DNA from: DASUGC01 sp035606665
GTDB taxonomy: Bacteria; Acidobacteriota; Vicinamibacteria; Vicinamibacterales; SCN-69-37
Direction: 5' to 3'
Assembly (NCBI GenBank): GCA_035606665.1
Contig: DATNEY010000005.1
Coordinates: forward strand, 1 to 64,000
Length of the DNA: 64,000 nucleotides
Position numbers and translations under genes: made by a program. Below the pieces are notes generated by a model. It had not been told where the DNA came from. It searched no databases and saw only the letters and a program-made list of their open reading frames with translations. How positions within the stretch are numbered: the stretch's first letter is position 1; every line of letters begins with the position of its first letter. This document shows positions 44,925 to 53,126 of this stretch, piece after piece.

Positions 44925-47123
44925 ATGATCGGCCAGTCGGTCTCTCACTACACAGTCCTCCGTTCGCTCGGCGCGGGCGGAATGGGTGTCGTCTACGAAG
45001 CCGAAGACACGAAGCTCGGCCGCCGCGTGGCGCTGAAATTCCTGCCGCCGGAGCTCAGCCGCGATCCGCAGGCGCTCGAGCGCTTCCAGCGCGAGGCCCG
45101 GGCCGCGTCGGCGCTCAATCACCCGAACATCTGCACGGTGTACTCCATCGACCAGCACGAGAGGGAGCACTTCATCGTGATGGAGCTGCTCGACGGCGAG
45201 TCGCTGTCGGCGCTGCTGAACCGGCAGCGGGTCGAGCCGCTTGCGCTGGTCGACATCGGCATCCAGATCGCGGACGCCCTCGAGTCCGCGCACGCGAAGG
45301 GCATCGTTCATCGCGACATCAAGCCGGCGAACGTCATCATCAACGGCCGTGGACAGGTGAAGGTGCTCGACTTCGGGCTGGCGAAGTTCGACAGCCCGCG
45401 CGGTGCGTCGAGACCGGCTGACGAAACCCAGGTCTCGGCGGATCTCACGACTCCGGGCACGGCGATGGGCACGGTCTCGTACATGTCACCGGAGCAGGCC
45501 CGCGGACAACTGACGGATCTCCGCACCGATCTCTTCTCGCTGGGCGCGCTGCTGTACCAGATGGCAACGGGCGTGCTGCCGTTTCACGGCGACACGCAGG
45601 CCGTGGTCTTCGAGGCGATCCTCAACCGCGATCCGAAGCCGATGAGCGACGTGAACCCGGCGGCGCCGGCAGGCCTGGAGCAGATTGTCGAGAAGGCGCT
45701 CGAGAAGGACCGCAGCCTTCGCTACCAGTCCGCGACGGATCTGAAGACGGATCTCCAGCGCCTGCGTCGCAAGCTGGACTCGGGACCGAAGCGCAGCACG
45801 AGCGGTGTAGAACCGGGCAGCGGCCCGGCGAAAGCCGCCGAGGCCTCCGTCGCCGTGCTGTATTTCGAGAACCTGAGCGGCGTCAAGGAAGACGAGTATT
45901 TCCGCGACGGCATCACGGAGGACATCATCACGGAGCTCTCGAAGATCAAGGGCCTCCGAGTGTTCTCGCGCGCCACCGTGCTTGCCTACCGTGACAAGAC
46001 GGTCACGCCCGCCCAGATCGGCCAGCAGCTGTCGGCGTCGTGCGTGCTCACGGGCAGCCTGCGGCGCGCCGGCAATCGGCTGCGCATCAACGCGCAGCTC
46101 GTCGATACGCGCACCGACTTCCCGCTGTGGTCGGAGCGGTACGACCGCGAGCTCCAGGATGTCTTCGAATTGCAGGATGAAATCGCGCGCAAGATCGCGA
46201 TGGCACTGCGCGTCACGCTGAGTCCGCAGGAGAGCGCGGCGCTCGCCGCGAAACCAACGGACAATCTGCAGGCCTACGACCTGTACCTGCGCGCAAAGAG
46301 CCATGCCCGCCGGATGACGCGTCAGGATCTCGAGCTCTCATATCAGATGTTCCAGCAAGCAGTGGTACTGGACGGCGGATTCGCGCACGCGTACGCCGCG
46401 ATGGCCAATGCCGCCGCGCTCCACCATTACAACTATGGGCGCCAGCCCCTCTGGATGGATCGGGCCGAGGCGGCCTCGGAGCAGGCGACGGCGCTGAGAC
46501 CTGAGCTTCCGGAGGCCGAGGTCGCGCGCGCATGGGTACTGCATACGAGACGACGCCATGACGAGGCGGTCCGCATCGCGCGCCAGGCGCTCGCGCGAAA
46601 GCCCGATTGCGAAGGCGCACCCTATCTCATCGGCCGCTGTCTGTTCACATCAGGCAGATATCAGGAACTCGCGGACATTGCCGAGCCCCTGATTCAGGCG
46701 GCCGGCGAGGATTACAACGTCTACTCACCGATCCAGAACGCGCTCGGTGCGCTCGGCAAGAAGGACGCGGAGCGCAACATCCGCCAGCGCCGTACGCAGG
46801 CGCTCGAGGTCCATCTCAAGGGTGTCCCCGAGGACGTCCGCGCACGGGTCGCGCTCGCGATCGACTTTGCGATCCTCAACCGGCCGGAAGACGCCCTGCG
46901 CGAAGTGAATCTGGCCATGCTTCTCCGGCCGGACGAGGCATCAGTGCTCTACAACGCCGCCTGTGCCTACTGCCGGCTCGGCAGGAAGGCCGAGGCGCTC
47001 GGCGTGCTTGCGAAGGCCCACGCCGCAGGATTCGGCGACTCCGACTGGGCACGGCGCGATCCGGATCTCGCGATCCTTCATGGAGAGCCGGAGTTCGAGC
47101 GGCTGTACCCGGAGAAGACGTGA
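44925..47123 (+). CDS. Serine/threonine protein kinase with FlgO-like and TPR regions
   Basis: 732 aa. Kinase domain (about 1-270) starts YTVLRSLGAGGMGVVYEAEDT, with VALKF, HRDIKPANV (H129) and LDFG (D149). No transmembrane helix follows. Residues about 305-440 form the TolB-N/FlgO-like module that often accompanies such kinases (SVAVLYFENLSGVKEDEYFRDG and SRATVLAYRDKTVTPAQIGQ, then LWSERYDREL). The rest is TPR-like helical repeats. Probably a cytoplasmic signalling protein; targets unknown. Its stop is followed directly by an 8-nt repeat array. Confidence 0.93.
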   Translation: MIGQSVSHYTVLRSLGAGGMGVVYEAEDTKLGRRVALKFLPPELSRDPQALERFQREARAASALNHPNICTVYSIDQHEREHFIVMELLDGESLSALLNRQRVEPLALVDIGIQIADALESAHAKGIVHRDIKPANVIINGRGQVKVLDFGLAKFDSPRGASRPADETQVSADLTTPGTAMGTVSYMSPEQARGQLTDLRTDLFSLGALLYQMATGVLPFHGDTQAVVFEAILNRDPKPMSDVNPAAPAGLEQIVEKALEKDRSLRYQSATDLKTDLQRLRRKLDSGPKRSTSGVEPGSGPAKAAEASVAVLYFENLSGVKEDEYFRDGITEDIITELSKIKGLRVFSRATVLAYRDKTVTPAQIGQQLSASCVLTGSLRRAGNRLRINAQLVDTRTDFPLWSERYDRELQDVFELQDEIARKIAMALRVTLSPQESAALAAKPTDNLQAYDLYLRAKSHARRMTRQDLELSYQMFQQAVVLDGGFAHAYAAMANAAALHHYNYGRQPLWMDRAEAASEQATALRPELPEAEVARAWVLHTRRRHDEAVRIARQALARKPDCEGAPYLIGRCLFTSGRYQELADIAEPLIQAAGEDYNVYSPIQNALGALGKKDAERNIRQRRTQALEVHLKGVPEDVRARVALAIDFAILNRPEDALREVNLAMLLRPDEASVLYNAACAYCRLGRKAEALGVLAKAHAAGFGDSDWARRDPDLAILHGEPEFERLYPEKT

Positions 47124-47243
47124 GTAGATCTGGTGATTTGTGATTTGGTGATCTGGTGATTTAGCACCGACCTACAAATCGCCAGATCACCAGATCACCA
47201 AATCGCCAGATCGCCAAATCACCAAATCACCAAATCGCCAAAT
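47124..47243. repeat. Large inverted array of 8-nt repeats filling a stop-to-stop gap
   Basis: The array starts right after the kinase TGA (47123) and ends right before the ABC-F stop (47244). Left arm units include GATCTGGT, GATTTGT, GATTTGGT and GATCTGGT. The right arm, read on the other strand, gives GATTTGGT, GATTTGGT, GATTTGGC, GATCTGGC, GATTTGGT, GATCTGGT, GATCTGGC. Same unit as 3082 and 62218. The right arm has more units than the left. Confidence 0.88.
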
Positions 47244-48890
47244 TTAAGCATGCACCCCCGGCGCCTCGTGGCCGCTGCGCGCGACGTACTCCACGTAGGA
47301 ACCCGGATAGACGAGCGGCGTGTGGTCGGTGCTCTCCGCGCCCGGGATCTCCAGGACCCGGTTGCTCAGTCCGCGCAGGAACGCCCGGTCGTGCGAGACG
47401 AAGATCATCGTGCCCTCGAACTGGCCCAGCGCCTCGATGAGCATCTCCTTGGTGGCCAGATCGAGATGGTTCGTCGGTTCGTCGAGCACCAGGAAGTTCG
47501 GCGGGTACAACAACATGCGGGCGATGACCAGCCGCGTCCGCTCGCCGCCCGACAGCATCTTGATCTTCTTGTCCGTCTCGTCGCCTGAGAACTGGAACGC
47601 GCCGAGAAGATTGCGCAGCACGCCAATCGAGTCGTTCGGGAAGTCGCGCAGCATCTGCTCTTCGATCGTCAGTTCCGGATCCAGGATCTGCAGCGCTTGC
47701 TGCGCGAAGTAGCCCATCTCGAGGCTGGCGCCCAGTTTCACGCGGCCGGCGTCCGGCTCGAGCGCGCCCGAGATCATCCTCAGCAGCGTCGTCTTTCCCG
47801 CGCCGTTCTTGCCCATCACGGCCCAGCGCTCGCCGCGCTGGATGGTGAGATTGAAGCCGTCGTAGATCGTCCGCGAACCGTATCGCTTGCCCAGGCCCTC
47901 GATCACGGCCACCACGTCGCCGGATCTCGGCGGCGGACGGAAGTCGAACTTGACGACCTTCCGTTTCTTCGGCAGCTCGATGCGGTCGATCTTCTCGAGC
48001 GCCTTCACGCGGCTCTGGACCTGCGCGGCCTTGGCGGCATGCGCGGCGAACCGCTCGATGAACCGCTGCTCCTTCGCCAGCTTGGCCTGCTGGCGCGCGT
48101 AGGCGGCCTCGAGATTCGCTTCGCGCGTGACGCGCTCGCGTTCGTAGAAGTCGTAGTTGCCGGAGTACGCCGTGATCTCGCCGTCATCGATCTCGGCGAT
48201 GCGCGTCACGATGCGGTTCATGAAGTCGCGATCGTGCGACGTCATCAGCAGCGCGCCGGGCAGCGATTTCAGGAAGTTCTCGAGCCACAGGATCGATTCG
48301 ATGTCGAGGTGGTTCGTGGGCTCGTCCATCAGCAGCACATCGGGCCGCCCCAGCAGCGCGCGCGCCATCGCCACGCGCATCTTCCATCCGCCAGACAGCG
48401 CGCCCACGTCACCGTCGATCCACGCATCGTCGAACCCGAGCCCGTGGAGCACCTCACGGGCCTGGCTCTCGAGCGCGTACCCGCCGAGATGATCGTACTC
48501 TTCCTGCACTTCGCCGAATTTCGCGAGGATGCCGTCCATGTCGCCGGCGCGCGCAGGATCCGCCATCGCGTGCTGGAGCTCCTCGAGCTCGTGATGCAGC
48601 AGCCCGACCCGCCCGCTCCCGGCGATCGCCTCGTCGAGCGCCGACCGGCCGGACATCTCCTCGATGTCCTGCCGGAAGTAGCCGATCGTGAGCCGCTTCG
48701 GCACCGACACGTCGCCGTTGTCCGGCGATTCCTCGCCGACGATCATCCTGAACAGCGTCGTCTTCCCCGACCCATTCGGCCCCACAAGGCCGACCTTGTC
48801 ACCGGGATTCAACTGGAATGAGGCGTCGACGAACAGAACCTGCTTGCCGTATTGCTTGGAAACGTTGGAGAAAGAAATCACTACGTTCAT
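47244..48890 (-). CDS. ABC-F family ATPase
   Basis: 548 aa from ATG 48890 (MNVVISFSNVSKQYG). Two nucleotide-binding domains: Walker A GPNGSGKTT near residue 37, then LSGGWKMRVAMARALLGRPDVLLMDEPTNHLD; second Walker A GKNGAGKTT near 350, then LSGGERTRLVIARMLLYPPNFLVLDEPTNHLD. The linker between them is Arg/Lys/Gln-rich as in Uup/EttA-like proteins, which act on the ribosome rather than in transport. There are no membrane segments. The frame continues upstream through the 9-nt repeat array to another ATG at 48923 (MASLVSLASLI), so the repeat could supply an extra N-terminus; neither start has a clear RBS. Confidence 0.93.
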   Translation of the reverse strand: MNVVISFSNVSKQYGKQVLFVDASFQLNPGDKVGLVGPNGSGKTTLFRMIVGEESPDNGDVSVPKRLTIGYFRQDIEEMSGRSALDEAIAGSGRVGLLHHELEELQHAMADPARAGDMDGILAKFGEVQEEYDHLGGYALESQAREVLHGLGFDDAWIDGDVGALSGGWKMRVAMARALLGRPDVLLMDEPTNHLDIESILWLENFLKSLPGALLMTSHDRDFMNRIVTRIAEIDDGEITAYSGNYDFYERERVTREANLEAAYARQQAKLAKEQRFIERFAAHAAKAAQVQSRVKALEKIDRIELPKKRKVVKFDFRPPPRSGDVVAVIEGLGKRYGSRTIYDGFNLTIQRGERWAVMGKNGAGKTTLLRMISGALEPDAGRVKLGASLEMGYFAQQALQILDPELTIEEQMLRDFPNDSIGVLRNLLGAFQFSGDETDKKIKMLSGGERTRLVIARMLLYPPNFLVLDEPTNHLDLATKEMLIEALGQFEGTMIFVSHDRAFLRGLSNRVLEIPGAESTDHTPLVYPGSYVEYVARSGHEAPGVHA

Positions 48891-48893
48891 TAT

Positions 48894-49516
48894 CAACGAC
48901 GCCAACGACACTAACGACGCCATGTTGACGGGTAGCTGCGGGAACATCGCGGCCACATTGGGATGCCTCACGGTACCGGCGGTTCCCCTCCGGTGCACGC
49001 CTGCCGCGCAGAAGAACGACAACTCCACACCGCCGACCTGGTCCTTCCTTTGCCTGAGCTGTCGCTCATGATTGGAGACGACCTTCGACAGCGGACGCGG
49101 CGGTTTGCGATGGATGTGATCGATCTCTGTCTCGAGATCGGCAACGACGACCTTGCCCGGATTGTGCGACCACAACTGCTCAGGGCCGGAACCGGGCTGG
49201 CCGCGAACTACCGTGCCGCCGGCTGGGCCCGGTCAAGTCGGGAATTCGCGTCCAAACTGTCAGTCGTTATCGAGGAGGCCGACGAGTCCGAGCTGTGGCT
49301 GGACGTGCTCGAAACGAAACGCCGGGAACCCGCGGCTGCCGTCTCCCGGCTCCGGCAGGAATCCCGCGAGCTAAGGGCGATCTTCATCAAGTCCCGGGCC
49401 ACCACGCTCGAGAAGTTGCGTCGCAGGCGCAGATCCGACCCGCGCGCAGGAGATGCAGCGTGAGGGAATGCTCTAACTTGGCGTCGTTTGTGTCACTGGC
49501 GTCGTTGGCGTCGTTG
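48894..49516. mobile_element. Putative mobile unit: 9-nt-repeat terminal inverted arms around a four-helix-bundle gene
   Basis: The left arm has four 9-nt units (48894-48929): CAACGACGC, CAACGACAC, TAACGACGC, CATGTTGAC. The right arm (49472-49516), read on the other strand, has five: CAACGACGC, CAACGACGC, CAGTGACAC, AAACGACGC, CAAGTTAGA. The arms therefore align as terminal inverted repeats that differ by one unit. The only gene inside is the four-helix-bundle ORF. The unit fits tightly between the ABC-F start codon and the VWA stop codon (2-3 nt each side). No target-site duplication or transposase is seen. Mobility is inferred. Confidence 0.6.
49068..49463 (+). CDS. Four-helix bundle protein (S23/23S rRNA intervening-sequence protein family)
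   Basis: 131 aa from ATG 49068. It shows the family pattern: LRQRTRRFAMDVIDLCLEI in helix 1, IVRPQLLRAGTGLAANYRAAGWARSS (the conserved R-S/A-x-x-S-I-x-A-N-x-x-E-A-like segment), EFASKLSVVIEEADESELWLDVLE and a basic C-terminus. Members occur as ORFs within 23S rRNA intervening sequences, and related bundles serve as Avd in diversity-generating retroelements. Here it is neither in an rRNA gene nor near a reverse transcriptase; it sits inside the repeat-bounded unit 48894-49516. Molecular role unknown. Confidence 0.85.
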   Translation: MIGDDLRQRTRRFAMDVIDLCLEIGNDDLARIVRPQLLRAGTGLAANYRAAGWARSSREFASKLSVVIEEADESELWLDVLETKRREPAAAVSRLRQESRELRAIFIKSRATTLEKLRRRRRSDPRAGDAA

Positions 49517-49518
49517 AA

Positions 49519-50583
49519 CTACCTCGCCACATATCCCTTCCTCGCCTGCACCTTGACATCCTTCAGTCCCGGCTTCGTCACCTTGACGCTGATCGCGCGA
49601 TAGTCCCAGTTGGGACGCCGCCGGCTCGTGGACTGGTAGCCGAGGACGTAGTAGCAGCTGTTCTCGTCGACGATGCGCTTGAAACCGTCGCGATACGTGT
49701 TGATGTTGGTGATGGCGAAGCCGCCGGTTTCTTCGGCCATCCAGCGCATCTCGGCCAGCTCGCCAAGAAGAGTGTCCGGCTGAACGGTGTACGTGTCCAC
49801 ACCGGTTCTGACCGCAACGGGAGTGGTCGCCACGAGGCCGCGCGTGTCAATGAGATAGATCTGGACATCGGACCGGTCGATGAGATCCGTCTGCGTCGAC
49901 ATGGTTGTCGCGCGATCCGAGATGACGGGCGCGATGCCCGCCCAGCCGGCCGAGAACAGCAGCATCGACTTCTTGCGGCCCTGAACGCTGCTGAACCACT
50001 TGAGCGCGGAGGTAATCCTGGTGTCGAAACGGCCCATGTCGTTCGTGCCGGCGGCCGGCTTCGTCAGGATATCGCTCGTGCCAAGAAACGTGTCGATGGC
50101 ACGATGCAGAATCGGTCGCTCGTTCGTGAACATGACGCCGGAGCCGCTCTGGTTCCAGATCGCGACGATGTCCTCGGGCATCAGGTAGTTGTCGACGAAG
50201 TCGCGCGCGATGCGGCGCGTCAGCGCCACGTGTTGCGCCTGCACTGAATTCATGAAAAGCAGATACACGCGGCCCTCGGCCACCTGGAGCGCGCGCGCCA
50301 TGTCCGGCCGATAGAGCACGGTCCGCCGCGAAGGCGACGCATCCCACCGTGTCGGCAGGTCGATCTGAAAGAGCGTTTCCACGCGTTCCTGCCGCGAGTC
50401 CTCGCGGACCTGGAAATCCGCGGCGGTCAGGCCGTCGATGAATTTCCCAACGCGATCGGTGACGCGCACGGTCACTTCGACGTAGTTGGCCTCCGATCTG
50501 AAGACGGGCTTCTGCTGGTCGGCAAGGAGCGAAGTGGACAGAGCGATGGACGCGACGAGCGGGAGAACAACAGGAGCCTTCAC
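49519..50583 (-). CDS. VWFA-related acidobacterial domain protein
   Basis: 354 aa from GTG 50583, with GGAGG 4 nt upstream. Signal peptide APVVLPLVASIALSTSLLA. The secreted part starts VFRSEANYVEVTVRVTDRVGKFIDGLTAADFQVREDSRQE, then a VWA-like domain (YLLFMNSVQAQHVALTRRI) with a degenerate metal site. It ends CYYVLGYQSTSRRRPNWDY and VKVQARKGYVAR, the hallmark end of this family. Function unestablished; likely extracellular binding. It directly follows the repeat-bounded unit and precedes the three larger relatives. Confidence 0.9.
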   Translation of the reverse strand: MKAPVVLPLVASIALSTSLLADQQKPVFRSEANYVEVTVRVTDRVGKFIDGLTAADFQVREDSRQERVETLFQIDLPTRWDASPSRRTVLYRPDMARALQVAEGRVYLLFMNSVQAQHVALTRRIARDFVDNYLMPEDIVAIWNQSGSGVMFTNERPILHRAIDTFLGTSDILTKPAAGTNDMGRFDTRITSALKWFSSVQGRKKSMLLFSAGWAGIAPVISDRATTMSTQTDLIDRSDVQIYLIDTRGLVATTPVAVRTGVDTYTVQPDTLLGELAEMRWMAEETGGFAITNINTYRDGFKRIVDENSCYYVLGYQSTSRRRPNWDYRAISVKVTKPGLKDVKVQARKGYVAR

Positions 50584-50659
50584 GAGGCCTCCACGAAAAC
50601 TATTCGAGCAGGTGCTGGCCTGTGGAGAATAGCACCCCGGCGCAACGCGGAACGGGAGG

Positions 50660-50881
50660 CTAGTTCTTTCTCTTGCGGCGCTTCAGGCCGTACGCGAGAA
50701 AAAAAAGACCGGCGCCCAACATGATGAGCGTGGAGGGCTCCGGCACCGGCACTGCCGCGCCCGGCGCCGCGGGGCTGGCCTGCGCGGGCGACGCGAGGAC
50801 GATACCCGTGTTCAAGGCAAGCGCACCAAAGACGGTCAACGCGACGACGCCTCGGCGAACGCAGGCGGATAGGGACGTCAT
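50660..50881 (-). CDS. Minimal PEP-CTERM sorting-domain peptide
   Basis: 73 aa from ATG 50881. A signal peptide (GVVALTVFGALALNTGIVLA) is followed by only about 15 Ala/Pro/Gly residues. A complete PEP-CTERM anchor follows: VPEPSTLIMLGAGLFFLAYG and a basic RRKRK tail. Such anchors are processed by exosortase, usually for exopolysaccharide-associated surface proteins. Here almost nothing would remain of the mature protein. No exosortase gene lies in the window. No RBS is evident. Confidence 0.8.
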   Translation of the reverse strand: MTSLSACVRRGVVALTVFGALALNTGIVLASPAQASPAAPGAAVPVPEPSTLIMLGAGLFFLAYGLKRRKRKN

Positions 50882-51029
50882 CAACCGGAGGGGCTTAGCA
50901 AGAAGGGAGCCAGCTTCGCCGCCTGCAAATCGCCCGGCCGTGGCTGGCCGCTGACCGGTGGAGTCTCCGCGCCGGGCGTCTTTAGTCGGCGTCGTGAACG
51001 GCGAGTGGGGTTGCCTCGTTGTTACACGT

Positions 51030-53126
51030 CTACTGGATCACGCGGAAAGCCACGAGGCGCACGACGGTGTCCGCGCCACGGCCGGCCGTGAGTTCGATCA
51101 CGAACTCCCCCGCGCTCAGCGGCGCGAGATTCAGATCGGCGGCAATCGCCCGCTTGCCGTCGATCTCCCGCTCGGTCACCGCGACGGGAATCGCGAGCGG
51201 CTGCCCGGTCCGGCTGAGCAGCCGCGCGGATCGCTGATCGAGGTCGCCGGTCATTGCCCATTCAACGTGGATCCGTTCCGTGCGACGCAGTTGCAGATCG
51301 GCCACGGGTCGCAACGGCGACGTCGCCGCCGGCCGGCCGCGATAGACGATCGCCTCGCCAAGAAGACCGGGGTTCGATCGCTTGACCTCGACCGTCTCCT
51401 CGACCGTTTCACCACCAGCGGAGATCTTCGCGACCACACGCGCGGTGGTTGCCGCACCTGCCACCGGCAGCGTGAGGAGGGTGCCGCGCGTCCCTGCGTC
51501 GAGACGCGCGGTGACCGGCGCGGCCGCCGCTCCGCCTTCGGGTGTCACGATCACTTGAACATCCGCGCCGTTGGTCCAGGGCGAGACGCCGGCGCGCGTC
51601 GACGCCAGCTCGACGGCCAACTGCAAGCGATCGCCGGCGATCGTGCCTCTCACGAACACATCCGCGGACGCACGCAAGCGCGAAAGCTCGCCGAGCGCGT
51701 CGTCGATCCCCTTCGGAGGTTCTGGTCCGGACGGCGCCGCCACGATGGCGTCGCGAAGCGGTTTGTTGCTCGGCGCGAAGTAGCCGCGACGGGCGCGCAT
51801 GGTGACACCGGCGGATTTGGTCTTCACGTCGATGCGCCGGTACTTGCCGTCATGTGCGACGTTCGTCGTGTAGTACCCCAGCAGGTAATACGCCGACACG
51901 TCCTCGACGATGCGCCGCATGCCGCCGGCGACGTCATTCGTGCGCACGATGGCGATGCCGTCGGTGTTCTCCGCCAGCGTCAGCAGCCCATCGTCCCGCC
52001 CGCGAAGGCGGTTGAAGTCTTCCATCGGTCGCGGGCGGCTTCGCTCGCTCATCGGAGTGTCGAACGTCTGCAGGCCCGCCGGATTCACCGGATAGAAACT
52101 CACGTTCGCGCGGTTCGCGCGCACCGTCAGCTCGCGAAGCCGCCGCTGGTCATCCAGGTCGGCAAGCCGTACGAGCTCGCTTTGGCAGAACCTGACGTCC
52201 TTGGTGGGTCCGATGGCCTCCCTGGGATCGCGCGTGTTGATTCCGAGACGCCCGCCGACCGTGCCGACAGAAGGCGGCGCCGGTCCGAACTCGCCAGCCT
52301 GATTCGCCAGGGCCGTGTCGCGCTCGAACAGGCGCCAGCCCTCGGTCATGATGATGACGACGCTCCGCGCCTCGCGCATGTCGCCGAGCTGGTCGACGAG
52401 CTTTTCGAGCGCCGTCAGCGTGCGGTCTTCCCGTCGCCGATCGATGAGGACGGAGTACAGGTAGCGCTGCTGTCCGTTGTCGCTTACGTACCACGGCGGA
52501 TAGTTCGGCGGCTTGGGCAGAAACTTGTAGCATGCGATCAGCGCTTCTTCCATGGGATCCGCGGGATCCGTCGAGGAACGATAGCGCTCGCCCCAGGTCC
52601 AGTACTTCGACAGCTGCTCTTCGACTGAAATGAGCCGTCGCCCGAGCGTCAGCGCGCGGGGATCGGTGTTCTGGGTCATGACGCCGAACAGATCGTTGGG
52701 CGCGATGATCCGGTTCAGCGTGTCGACGACCGGCCTTTGTGACGCCCGCGATCCATCGACTGTCACGTGGAGTTGATCCAGGAACACGACGAACACGCGG
52801 TTGTGCGGATCGCCCGCGAGCTTGAGCATCTCGCCGACGGAATCAGGGTCACGCCGCTCCGCCTCCGCGAGCGTGGGCTCGACTCTGATGAATTCGACAG
52901 TCTCGACGGTCTGCGGCTTCCCGTCCTCGAGGATCTGAAAGTCCTCGGCCTTCAGCCCCTCGACGATCTTGCCGTCGCGGTGCGGATAGGCATCGACGGT
53001 GACAAGCACCGACTCGCCACGGAAAACCGGCGGCCGCTGCTGCGACGGATTCTGGACGGCGGCTGTGGGAAGCAATCCGCTCGCAACGAAGAGCAACGCC
53101 GAATACCCAGCGAGTCTCCGGATCAC
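51030..53126 (-). CDS. VWFA-related protein, third of a coupled tandem
   Basis: 698 aa from GTG 53126, overlapping the stop of the preceding paralogue as GTGA. Signal segment YSALLFVASGLLPTA, then QQRPPVFRGESVLVTVDAYPHRDGKIVEGLKAEDFQILEDGKPQ, a VWA-like core (VFVVFLDQLHVTVDGS; no canonical DxSxS), and YYLLGYYTTN before RARRGYFAPSNKP. The last ~230 residues are an extra beta-rich domain ending IELTAGRGADTVVRLVAF. Very close to its two upstream neighbours in order and wording. Function unknown; probably surface or periplasmic. Confidence 0.88.
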   Translation of the reverse strand: MIRRLAGYSALLFVASGLLPTAAVQNPSQQRPPVFRGESVLVTVDAYPHRDGKIVEGLKAEDFQILEDGKPQTVETVEFIRVEPTLAEAERRDPDSVGEMLKLAGDPHNRVFVVFLDQLHVTVDGSRASQRPVVDTLNRIIAPNDLFGVMTQNTDPRALTLGRRLISVEEQLSKYWTWGERYRSSTDPADPMEEALIACYKFLPKPPNYPPWYVSDNGQQRYLYSVLIDRRREDRTLTALEKLVDQLGDMREARSVVIIMTEGWRLFERDTALANQAGEFGPAPPSVGTVGGRLGINTRDPREAIGPTKDVRFCQSELVRLADLDDQRRLRELTVRANRANVSFYPVNPAGLQTFDTPMSERSRPRPMEDFNRLRGRDDGLLTLAENTDGIAIVRTNDVAGGMRRIVEDVSAYYLLGYYTTNVAHDGKYRRIDVKTKSAGVTMRARRGYFAPSNKPLRDAIVAAPSGPEPPKGIDDALGELSRLRASADVFVRGTIAGDRLQLAVELASTRAGVSPWTNGADVQVIVTPEGGAAAAPVTARLDAGTRGTLLTLPVAGAATTARVVAKISAGGETVEETVEVKRSNPGLLGEAIVYRGRPAATSPLRPVADLQLRRTERIHVEWAMTGDLDQRSARLLSRTGQPLAIPVAVTEREIDGKRAIAADLNLAPLSAGEFVIELTAGRGADTVVRLVAFRVIQ

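Noticed and set aside
47124..47243. CRISPR-like reading of the repeat arrays
   Set aside because: Units are 7-9 nt, contiguous, degenerate and in inverted arms; there are no 25-40 nt repeats with unique spacers and no cas genes.
48891..49175. Long N-terminal extension of the ABC-F protein beyond 48923
   Set aside because: It runs antisense through the four-helix-bundle gene and has no ABC-F similarity.
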